Part shown: piece by piece, positions 1 through 6,445 of the stretch
Layout: each line of letters starts with the position of its first letter
Numbering within the stretch: position 1 is the stretch's first letter
Assembly: GCF_900187855.1 (NCBI RefSeq)
Contig: NZ_FYEG01000011.1
Coordinates: 1-48,332, forward strand
DNA length: 48,332 bases
Source of the DNA: Actinomyces minihominis
GTDB taxonomy: Bacteria > Actinomycetota > Actinomycetes > Actinomycetales > Actinomycetaceae
Reading direction: 5' to 3'
Notes under the pieces: generated by a model
The model's input: only the letters and a program-made list of their open reading frames with translations
The model's database searches: none
What the model was told of the DNA's origin: nothing
Position numbers and translations under genes: made by a program

Positions 1-2
1 CG

Positions 3-164
3 GCCAGTAAGCCCGCTGCGAGTAAGCCTGCGGCGGTCAACATTGAAGCCCTCGCGAACGCCGTGATCCGCGGGGACTACGGCAACGGCGAAGAGCGCAA
101 ACGCCGCCTCGGCGCCAACTACGCCGCCGTACAAGCCAGGGTCAACCAGAAACTCGGCTACTAA
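3..164 (+). CDS. Phage-type endolysin, C-terminal fragment with Cpl-7 (CW_7) wall-binding repeat
   Basis: The 5' end lies outside the window, so only the last 53 residues are visible. An Ala/Ser/Lys/Pro linker (ASKPAASKPAA) leads into a repeat beginning VNIEALANAVIRGDYGNGEE and ending QARVNQKLGY before TAA. The pattern LA..VI.G..GNG.ER...LG..Y..VQ..VN is that of the Cpl-7/CW_7 cell-wall-binding repeat, which sits at the C-terminus of many phage and prophage lysozymes and amidases and binds peptidoglycan. The catalytic domain would be upstream and cannot be named. A strong terminator follows 18 bases after the stop. Together with the recombinases downstream this suggests the right edge of a prophage or prophage-derived element. 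The repeat call is from motif memory, not a search. Confidence 0.72.
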   Translation, partial: ASKPAASKPAAVNIEALANAVIRGDYGNGEERKRRLGANYAAVQARVNQKLGY

Positions 165-182
165 CAACAGCCACTTCTAACC

Positions 183-235
183 GCCCCACCTGTACGTCTT
201 CTTCTCCGGAAGCGCGTGCAGGTGGGGCGCTTTTT
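183..235 (+). terminator. Rho-independent terminator after the endolysin
   Basis: Perfect 10-bp inverted repeat GCCCCACCTG (183-192) / CAGGTGGGGC (219-228) followed by GCTTTTTGCG, with a run of five T. It closes the endolysin transcript and separates it from the recombinase cassette. Confidence 0.85.
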
Positions 236-326
236 GCGTTTAAGACCCGGGTTTTCGGCGTGGGGTTATATTTCGGGCCTTCTCGGAGCCCTCCAAGTAA
301 GGGAACTTTCGAGAAGGGAGCCAGTC

Positions 327-716
327 ATGGACGCTTTGGTTCGTGAGCGCGTCGTGGAGCTGCGCCGCAGAGGACACACCTACGGAGAAATCAGCGAAAC
401 CACAGGCGTGCCCCGAAATACGGCGAAATCAATCTGCCGTAGAACACCCACCGACACCGCCCGGGTGGAGGGCGTGTGCGAACAATGCAAAACCAACCTG
501 CCAGACGGGGAGCAAGCGCGCAGATTCTGCTCGGCTAAATGTCGCCTCGACTGGTGGCATCAGCACCCAGAGCGCCTCAACCGAAAAGCCCTGTACTCCT
601 TCACCTGCGCCCACTGCGGGACCGAGTTCATGGCGTACGGGAACCGGAAGCGTAAATACTGCACCCACGCCTGCTACGTCCAGGCTCGTTTCGGCACCAA
701 AGGCGGCAGACGGTGA
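327..716 (+). CDS. HTH and double zinc-finger protein of a serine-recombinase cassette
   Basis: 129 residues from ATG 327, with GAGAAGGGAG upstream as ribosome binding site; a longer reading frame starts earlier but has no such site. Residues 1-40 form a sigma-factor-like helix-turn-helix (RVVELRRRGHTYGEISETTG, then VPRNTAKSICRR). Two Cys4 knuckles follow: CEQC...FCSAKC near residues 51-70 and CAHC...YCTHAC near 94-116. Small proteins of this layout occur beside tandem large serine recombinases in integrative elements of Firmicutes; their role is not established, though DNA binding and regulation of the recombinases is likely. The gene overlaps the next by four bases (GTGA), so the two are probably translationally coupled. 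Residues support Zn binding and DNA binding; a specific function is inference. Confidence 0.72.
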   Translation: MDALVRERVVELRRRGHTYGEISETTGVPRNTAKSICRRTPTDTARVEGVCEQCKTNLPDGEQARRFCSAKCRLDWWHQHPERLNRKALYSFTCAHCGTEFMAYGNRKRKYCTHACYVQARFGTKGGRR

Positions 717-901
717 CCCCAGAGCGTTTTGACGCCGAGGTGCGCCTATTTCAGGCCATCGCGTTCGTTGACACACTGCTCGAGCGAGGCATCCTAACCA
801 CCACCGAAGCGGATACAGCCCGTGCTCGGCTCGCCCGACAAAATCGCTCCCTGGTGGGGTCTTTGTTGCTGCAGGTCCGACTTGATAACCGGGGAGTTTA
901 G
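713..901 (+). CDS. Small SHOCT-like protein of the recombinase cassette
   Basis: 62 residues starting at GTG 713, inside the stop of the preceding gene. The sequence MTPERFDAEVRLFQAIAFVD is followed by LLERGILTTTEADTARARL, the short helix-turn pattern (L...G.LT..E....) typical of SHOCT-type oligomerisation segments. Comparable 55-65 residue proteins lie immediately upstream of tandem serine recombinases in other mobile elements, so position and size support the call as much as sequence. It has no catalytic motif and no signal peptide. The stop TAG at 899-901 is only three bases from the GTG of the first recombinase, so all four genes look like one transcript. Confidence 0.6.
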   Translation: MTPERFDAEVRLFQAIAFVDTLLERGILTTTEADTARARLARQNRSLVGSLLLQVRLDNRGV

Positions 902-904
902 AGC

Positions 905-2203
905 GTGTATGGACACAACAAAGAGGTCGAGCAGGGGAGGGGAGCACCCTTGAGAACACTAGAAGTAATCCCGGCCAAACCGGCCCCACCAAAAAGACTA
1001 AAAGTGGCCGCTTACGCCCGGGTCTCCAGCGATGTCGGGCGGCTGCCCGCGTCCTTTGCCGCGCAGGTTTCTTACTACTCTCGCCTCATCCAAGGAAACC
1101 CGACCTGGGAATATGTGGGCGTCTACTCAGATGAAGGAATCACCGGCACCAGCACCCGCAAACGCGACGGGTTCAACCACCTCATGGACGCCGCCCGCGC
1201 AGGCGAAGTAGACCTGATTTTGACGAAGAGCATCTCCCGGTTTGCCCGCAACACCGTGGACCTGCTGGCAGCCGTGCGCGAACTAACCAGCCTGGGGGTG
1301 CCGGTGCGGTTTGAGCGCGAAAACATCGACACCTCCACCGCTGACGGAGAACTCTTGCTCACCCTGCTGGCCTCGTTCGCTCAGGCTGAGTCGGAGCAGA
1401 TCAGCCAGAACACCAAGTGGGGAATCACCAGAGGATTCCAGGCGGGCAAACCCACACCCTGCCAAATCTACGGATACCGGTACGTCGGCGGCACCCTAGA
1501 GATCATCGAAGAAGAAGCCGCCGTGGTTCGCAGACTCTTCCACGACTACCTAGCGGGCATCACCCCCGAGGCCACAGCCGAAGCGTTGAACCGTGAAGGC
1601 GTGAAACCGCGGCGCGGGAAGAAATTCCTAGGCAAGAACCTGCGCAGACTCCTCGAAAACGAGCGCTACACGGGCCGCGTTCTAGCGCAGAAGTGTTACC
1701 GCACCCGCATCGCCGACAACGCTTCGACGACAGTGAACCGCGGGGAGCTGCCCAGGTACCTGATCGAAGATGCGCACCCGGCAATCATTGATGACGACAC
1801 TTTCGAGGCCGTGCAAAAAGAACTGGCGAGAAGGCGGCAGGTGGGACTGGCGCGCAGTCCCGGAGGATACAGCGCTCTGACCTCAAAAGTGGTCTGCACC
1901 GAGTGCTCGCGCCACTTCCACCGGCGCACCCGAACCACCCGAGCCGGGGCGAAGCGGGTCTTCTGGTGGTGCTGGACCGCGACACAAGGAACCGGGAACC
2001 CCTGTGGCTCGCCCCAAGTTGGCGAACAGGCCCTCAAAGACGCGTGCGTGAAAGCGCTCGGCCTGGACGAGTGGGACCCAGAAGCCGTTTTGACCCGAAT
2101 CGAAAACATCACCGTCGCGCCCGGCGGGAGGGTCCGCGCCAACCTACACAACGGCGAAACCAAAGGATTCGTCTACGCCAAAGGAGTGATAAGCGATGTC
2201 TAA
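905..2203 (+). CDS. Large serine recombinase A (resolvase/integrase type)
   Basis: 432 residues from GTG 905. TTG 950 with a strong AGGGGAGGGGAG just upstream is an equally good start and would give 417 residues. The N-terminal resolvase domain carries VAAYARVSS, with the nucleophilic serine at about residue 41 (905 numbering), then LILTKSISRFARNTVDLL, the conserved arginine-containing strand. The Recombinase domain spans about 160-290 (YGYRY...EEAAVVRRLFHDYL, NENERYTG-like segment), and a Cys4 zinc ribbon follows (VCTECSRHFHRR ... WWCW ... NPCGSP). Unlike its neighbour it stops soon after the ribbon and has no coiled-coil extension, which normally controls synapsis directionality. It overlaps the next gene by eight bases. 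The pair may act as a heteromer, or one copy may be specialised; that is inference. Confidence 0.92.
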   Translation: MYGHNKEVEQGRGAPLRTLEVIPAKPAPPKRLKVAAYARVSSDVGRLPASFAAQVSYYSRLIQGNPTWEYVGVYSDEGITGTSTRKRDGFNHLMDAARAGEVDLILTKSISRFARNTVDLLAAVRELTSLGVPVRFERENIDTSTADGELLLTLLASFAQAESEQISQNTKWGITRGFQAGKPTPCQIYGYRYVGGTLEIIEEEAAVVRRLFHDYLAGITPEATAEALNREGVKPRRGKKFLGKNLRRLLENERYTGRVLAQKCYRTRIADNASTTVNRGELPRYLIEDAHPAIIDDDTFEAVQKELARRRQVGLARSPGGYSALTSKVVCTECSRHFHRRTRTTRAGAKRVFWWCWTATQGTGNPCGSPQVGEQALKDACVKALGLDEWDPEAVLTRIENITVAPGGRVRANLHNGETKGFVYAKGVISDV

Positions 2204-3755
2204 AGTCACCACCATCCCCGCGAGTCGGCCAATGCACGCAAACCGACCGGCCACGCAGCAAACCACCAGGCGGGTCGCGGGATACGCGCGCGTTTCAACC
2301 GACATGGAAGAACAATCCGGGTCTTACGCCGCCCAAGTCTCCTACTACACCGACTACATCCAAAACCACGCAGACTGGGAACTCGCAGGCATCTACACCG
2401 ACGAAGGAATCAGCGGCACCTCCACCGCCAAACGCGGCGGGTTTCGCTCCATGGTCCAAGACGCCCTCGCAGGCAAGATCGACTTGATAGTCACCAAAAG
2501 CGTGTCCCGTTTCGCCCGTAACACCGTCGATTCCCTCACCACGGTACGAAACCTCAAAGACGCCGGTGTCGAGGTGTTCTTCGAGAAAGAGAACATTTGG
2601 ACTTTTGACTCCAAGGGCGAGCTGCTCATCACCATCATGTCCAGCCTCGCCCAAGAAGAATCGCGGTCTATCTCCGAGAACGTCACCTGGGGGCACCGGC
2701 GAGCCTTCGCTAATGGGCGGGTCATGGTTCCCTACTCATCCCTGCTCGGGTATAAGAAAGGTGAAGACGGCGGACTCGCCATTGATGAGAGCCAAGCCAA
2801 GGTTGTGCGCCGCATTTACTCGGGCTACCTGAGCGGTCACGCGCCCGCGAGAATCGCCCGTGAACTCACAGCAGAGGGCATCCCAACGCCCAGGGGTAAA
2901 ACCAAGTGGACGGCTACCACCATCCGTTCCATCCTCAAAAACGAAAAATACAAAGGCGACGCGCTCTTGCAAAAGAGCCTCACCGTTGATTTCCTGACCA
3001 AGAAAACCAAGGTCAACGAAGGTGAAGTGCCCCAGTACTACGTGACTGGCAACCACGAAGCGATCATCGACCCTGCCGTGTGGGAACAAGTCCAGCGTGA
3101 GACCGAGCGACGCAAGAACCCCAGTGTGCGCAGCAGCCACCCCTTCGCGGCCAAGATTCGCTGCGGAGGGTGCGGAGGGTGGTTCGGGCGGAAAACCTGG
3201 CATTCCACATCGAAGTACGCCCGCCACATCTGGCGATGCAACAACAAATACGAAGGAGACAAAACCGGTTGCACCACGCCCCACGTCACCGAAACCCAGG
3301 TCGAGGAAGCCTTCGTGGCGGCCCTCGCGGAACGCCTAGATAGGGAGACTGTTGGGGGAGAAGTCTTGGCGTTCCTGGATGCCACTGTCTTCAACACCAG
3401 CAAGAACCGCGCCAAACTCGCCAAGCTTGAGGAAGAAGTTGAAGGGCTCGTCGCCAGGATCAACGGGCTGGTCTCCGCTGGAGCAAGTAAAGCCCTCAAC
3501 CCAGACCAGTACGAAGCTGACTACCGGGCCCTCGAAATGAAATACCTCGCGGCCGATAAGAAGCGGAATGACGTGGCCGAGGCAATCGCCGACCTGGAAC
3601 ACCGAAGCCGAGGGGCCCACCAAGTCCACGACTACCTACAAACCCAGCCACCCCTGACCTACACGCCGGAAGCCTGGACCACCCTCGTCGCCGAGGCCGA
3701 GGTCAGCGCTGACGGCACGATCAGTGTTCGCTTTGCGGACGAAGTTCGAGGCTGA
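2196..3755 (+). CDS. Large serine recombinase B with coiled-coil arm
   Basis: 519 residues from ATG 2196, overlapping the end of recombinase A by eight bases. The resolvase domain has AGYARVSTDMEEQSGS with catalytic Ser34 and IVTKSVSRFARNTVDSL. The Recombinase domain follows (LGYKKGEDGG..., VRRIYSGYLSGHAPARIAREL, ILKNEKYKGDALLQ). A zinc ribbon (IRCGGCGGWFGRK ... WRCNN ... TGCTTP) comes next, then a long charged helical segment at about residues 400-475 (KLEEEVEGLVARINGL ... KKRNDVAEAIADLEHR), which is the usual coiled-coil motif of phage-type large serine integrases. The enzyme would recombine attP and attB through a 5'-phosphoserine intermediate. All expected parts are present, so this is the copy most likely to be active. 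The att site was not identified. Confidence 0.94.
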   Translation: MSKVTTIPASRPMHANRPATQQTTRRVAGYARVSTDMEEQSGSYAAQVSYYTDYIQNHADWELAGIYTDEGISGTSTAKRGGFRSMVQDALAGKIDLIVTKSVSRFARNTVDSLTTVRNLKDAGVEVFFEKENIWTFDSKGELLITIMSSLAQEESRSISENVTWGHRRAFANGRVMVPYSSLLGYKKGEDGGLAIDESQAKVVRRIYSGYLSGHAPARIARELTAEGIPTPRGKTKWTATTIRSILKNEKYKGDALLQKSLTVDFLTKKTKVNEGEVPQYYVTGNHEAIIDPAVWEQVQRETERRKNPSVRSSHPFAAKIRCGGCGGWFGRKTWHSTSKYARHIWRCNNKYEGDKTGCTTPHVTETQVEEAFVAALAERLDRETVGGEVLAFLDATVFNTSKNRAKLAKLEEEVEGLVARINGLVSAGASKALNPDQYEADYRALEMKYLAADKKRNDVAEAIADLEHRSRGAHQVHDYLQTQPPLTYTPEAWTTLVAEAEVSADGTISVRFADEVRG

Positions 3756-4240
3756 GTGCCAGGGGTCCGGGGAGTTGGCGGTATCTTGACGAATTCCAGG
3801 ACCTGTTTGGCCTTCCCGAAAGGCTTCTCCAAGGTGACGGAAATGCGAATGCTCGCGTGGTTCACTGGCACTGAGGCCTTGGAGGGTTTCACGTGCTCGG
3901 CAGAAGACGCACAAGCGCAGGTGAGGTAGCCGTGGGTTCTCCGTTCGCGCTGTGGCCTAGCGAGGTCTCCGGGCCGCGCGAGAAGAACCGCGGATTCCGG
4001 CTGTGCGCGGGCTCTAGGTGGCTGCCGACAGAGGTTGACTGGACGATGGCCCTGGACCGGGACCGATCGGGCCGGCATCATTCATTCACGTTGCGATCGC
4101 CCTGCCCGCGTCGAAACAACCGCAACGAGCGCTGCCGGTGGCATCGAGGTGCTCACGCCTGACAACTTGCAGGTCTGCGCCCAGCTGGGACTTCCGGTAT
4201 CTTTAGAAGGAAGCTAGTCCAAGCTACCGAAGGAACAGCA
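3756..4240 (+). other. Gene-free stretch between the recombinases and the peptide gene
   Basis: 485 bases with no reading frame that I can defend. Long open frames exist on both strands but show no motif and no ribosome binding site. The 3' flank of a large serine integrase is where the attachment core often lies, so attR or attL could be here, but no duplicated core is visible within the window. Near the end is a 22-codon GTG frame (4149-4217, ending LGLPVSLEGS) with only a weak upstream purine run. The last 40 bases contain GAAGGA and AAGCTA twice each, the second GAAGGA being the ribosome binding site for the peptide gene. Confidence 0.6.
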
Positions 4241-4369
4241 ATGCAACCAAAAGTCATCGTGCCCGACGTCGACCTAGATAACGAGTTTCTCGAAGTCGAG
4301 TTAGAGCCCCGTTCAGAGAACATCCTTGCGCCGAACGGCAACCACCACCCTTCGGTGGATCCCACCTAG
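4241..4369 (+). CDS. Putative RiPP precursor peptide (42 aa)
   Basis: ATG 4241 is preceded by GAAGGA at a spacing of seven, and the frame closes with TAG 4367-4369, thirteen bases before the YcaO gene. The peptide begins MQPKVIVPDVDLDNEFLEVE, an acidic segment rich in Val/Leu/Asp/Glu that resembles a leader, and ends ILAPNGNHHPSVDPT, a Pro/Asn/His tail that would be the core. It has no cysteine; the only heterocyclisable residues are Ser25, Ser38 and Thr42. Size, acidity, ribosome binding site and direct linkage to a fused ThiF-like/YcaO enzyme and an exporter support a precursor role. The leader/core boundary and the product type are unknown. It could instead be a small partner protein of the YcaO enzyme. 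Confidence 0.7.
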   Translation: MQPKVIVPDVDLDNEFLEVELEPRSENILAPNGNHHPSVDPT

Positions 4370-4386
4370 ATCGGAGGACTAGGTGG
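4345..4386 (+). promoter_or_regulatory. Two hairpins at the precursor/YcaO junction, the second holding stop, RBS and start
   Basis: First hairpin: CCACC (4345-4349) / GGTGG (4354-4358) with a CTTC loop, inside the end of the peptide gene. Second: CCACCTAG (4362-4369) / CTAGGTGG (4379-4386), a perfect 8-bp stem with loop ATCGGAGGA. The left arm ends in the peptide stop TAG, the loop holds the ribosome binding site GGAGG and the right arm contains the enzyme GTG start (4383-4385). A ribosome finishing the peptide would open the stem, so the structure should couple translation of the enzyme to that of the peptide and keep enzyme output lower. The pairing is seen; the function is inferred. Confidence 0.7.
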
Positions 4387-6443
4387 CTGTCACTCAGCTC
4401 TGGGAGGTGGGTGGGCTCATCAAAGCTGTAAAAAGTGATGATGGGCGCCTTTTTGTCCCGAGGCGTCATGTTGCCGTTCCGCCTAACTTCGCCCTGAGTC
4501 GGCCTCTACCGTCTGTTGGGACGGGCGAGGCGGGTGGGTTGGCAACTGAGAATAGCGAGGGTTTGACCGTCGTTCTTGACTCGGACCCTGAAATTCAACC
4601 CGAAGAGCTAATCCGTCAGCTCGACGTGCTTAGGGGCTCTAGCCTCGTCGTCCTCACCGCATCCACATCCATCGATAGGAAGCGCGTCCTAGAGGATGAG
4701 GCATTGGCGGCAGGCCTTCAATTCCGACTGGTTGAGATCTCCTATCCCGTGGTGACCATCGGCCCGAGGAGCGACAGTGAAACCGGGCCTCTCGTGCCGC
4801 ACCTCTTTGCGCGCAGAAAGTCCAATTTTCCGGATCCCGCCCTGTTTGACCTGGTGGGCGAGGAGGCCACTTATAATGCCGAGTGGGATCTGGTGGCCGA
4901 CGTAGTCCAGATAATCATATCGAGTGGTGCTCTGGATGACTCAGCCAGCCGAGAGTCCTGCGATTATCGCATCACCGAATTGAACCTCCAGTCGGGTGAA
5001 CGCATGTCCTCAGTTTTGCTTCCTCTTTGGTCCAACGAAGTGCTCACTGGCCTGGCAAGCGAGGTTGATTACAAAAGCCCCGAGGCGCGCCATCCTAAAC
5101 ACGGCATCATCCGAAAGCTGCGGAGGATCCATATGGGGTCCACGCTCCCAGCGGACCTGGTAACGGTGCAGGCCGATGTGGCTGACCTCCGTCATGTGTC
5201 CCCTTGGGCGAACAACACGGTTTGTCAGGGGAGCACGTTCGGCGATGTGCAGGGAGCGGAACTGGCGGCCATCGGAGAAGCCTATGAACGCTACTGTGCG
5301 AACATAGTGGAGGGAAAAGAACTCGTGGTCGGTTCCCGGAGGGATCTGGGATCTCGCGGGCTTACGTTGGTCAACCCTAAGGACTTGATCCTTTTTTCTG
5401 AACGCCAACTGTCAGATCAAGGCTTTCCGTTCTGCGATTTTGATGACGACACGGTAACAACTTGGGTAGAGGGCCGCAGTGTCTACGACGGAGAGTCGAT
5501 CTACGTTCCATTGACAATGGTGTACGTCAACCATAGACGGCTGGGGAGAGTCGGGGACTATCCCCTCCCGCCCATCAACGCCCCGGCGTACACCGGGATC
5601 TCATCCGGACCCACCACGGAGTTCGCTCTCATGAACGCCATCCAAGAGGTGTTCGAGCGGCACGCGACAATGTGTTGGTGGCACAACGTGCCGTTTGCGC
5701 GCGGACTTGACCCTGAGTTTTCGGACCGTGTGCTCGAGGTTGTCGGGGAGCTTAACGACAAAGGCAACATCGTTTCCATCTTGGATATCCCTAATCGCTT
5801 CGGTGTTCCTATCGTTGCGGCAACGATACGAAACTTCAGCCGAGGGACGACCAACACAGGGTTTGCGTGCAGGCTCGATACGGAGGCCGCTGCGCTAAAA
5901 GCGCTCACCGAGGCGTGCACGCTACAGGCAGGTAGCTTTGATCTTCTTGACCCGGAGGGCGAACTCTTTAGGGCGATCACCAGAGGGGAGCTGTGGGAAG
6001 GCGTGGCCAAGCCCTGGAGAGAGGATAGGGCGTACTTGGAAGACTACTCTGGGAACTTCCATGACTTGCGGGATCTGATGCTTCAGCAGCAAGCTAACCT
6101 GGACCCTCGATCCCCAGCGTTCACGGATCCCTGGCTGTTCCCACAAGCGCTGCAGGCTAAGCGACCGCTCTACCCGAGTAGGCCCGAGTCTCTTGAGACC
6201 TACCTGGAAGTTCTGCGAAAGCTCGGCCTGGAGCCGATAGTAGTTGACGTTACGAGTGCTGATGTGCGAGCTCTGGGGGTGGAGGTGCTGAGAGTCTTGG
6301 TCCCCGGCCTGGTTCCCAACTTTGCCGTGGGGGACATGCACCTTGGCGGTGGAGTTATCCAGCGTGAACCCGTAGTACTCGGATTGGCCGAAGCGCCGAC
6401 CAATGTGGACTCGCTGAACTACTTCCCACTGCCGCACTGCTAG
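4383..6443 (+). CDS. Fused ThiF-like/YcaO peptide-modifying enzyme (TOMM cyclodehydratase type)
   Basis: 686 residues from GTG 4383 (GGAGG at 4373-4377). Residues about 60-160 resemble the Ocin-ThiF-like partner domain of azoline synthetases: a Rossmann-like LTVVLDSD, LVVLTAS, then VVTIGPRSDSETGPLVP and ARRKSN. The cysteine usual in the GP..CL..R segment is absent. The YcaO domain covers about 260-686 with the ATP/Mg motifs GEAYERY (298-304), EVFERHA (422-428) and EAAALKALTEACTLQ (501-515). The protein ends FPLPHC, a reduced form of the Pro-rich tail seen in azoline-forming YcaO proteins. Such enzymes activate a backbone amide with ATP to make azolines, or with other partners thioamides or amidines. 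No SagB-like dehydrogenase, TfuA or protease lies nearby, so the modification cannot be specified. The exporter start follows two bases after the stop. Confidence 0.88.
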   Translation: MAVTQLWEVGGLIKAVKSDDGRLFVPRRHVAVPPNFALSRPLPSVGTGEAGGLATENSEGLTVVLDSDPEIQPEELIRQLDVLRGSSLVVLTASTSIDRKRVLEDEALAAGLQFRLVEISYPVVTIGPRSDSETGPLVPHLFARRKSNFPDPALFDLVGEEATYNAEWDLVADVVQIIISSGALDDSASRESCDYRITELNLQSGERMSSVLLPLWSNEVLTGLASEVDYKSPEARHPKHGIIRKLRRIHMGSTLPADLVTVQADVADLRHVSPWANNTVCQGSTFGDVQGAELAAIGEAYERYCANIVEGKELVVGSRRDLGSRGLTLVNPKDLILFSERQLSDQGFPFCDFDDDTVTTWVEGRSVYDGESIYVPLTMVYVNHRRLGRVGDYPLPPINAPAYTGISSGPTTEFALMNAIQEVFERHATMCWWHNVPFARGLDPEFSDRVLEVVGELNDKGNIVSILDIPNRFGVPIVAATIRNFSRGTTNTGFACRLDTEAAALKALTEACTLQAGSFDLLDPEGELFRAITRGELWEGVAKPWREDRAYLEDYSGNFHDLRDLMLQQQANLDPRSPAFTDPWLFPQALQAKRPLYPSRPESLETYLEVLRKLGLEPIVVDVTSADVRALGVEVLRVLVPGLVPNFAVGDMHLGGGVIQREPVVLGLAEAPTNVDSLNYFPLPHC

Positions 6444-6445
6444 CC

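Noticed and set aside
3659-4081. 140-residue minus-strand frame
   Set aside because: Half of it is the antisense of recombinase B; the rest has no recognisable motif or ribosome binding site.
4149-4217. Second small peptide (22 codons, GTG start) before the precursor gene
   Set aside because: Weak ribosome binding site and no leader-like pattern; noted only in case homologues support it.
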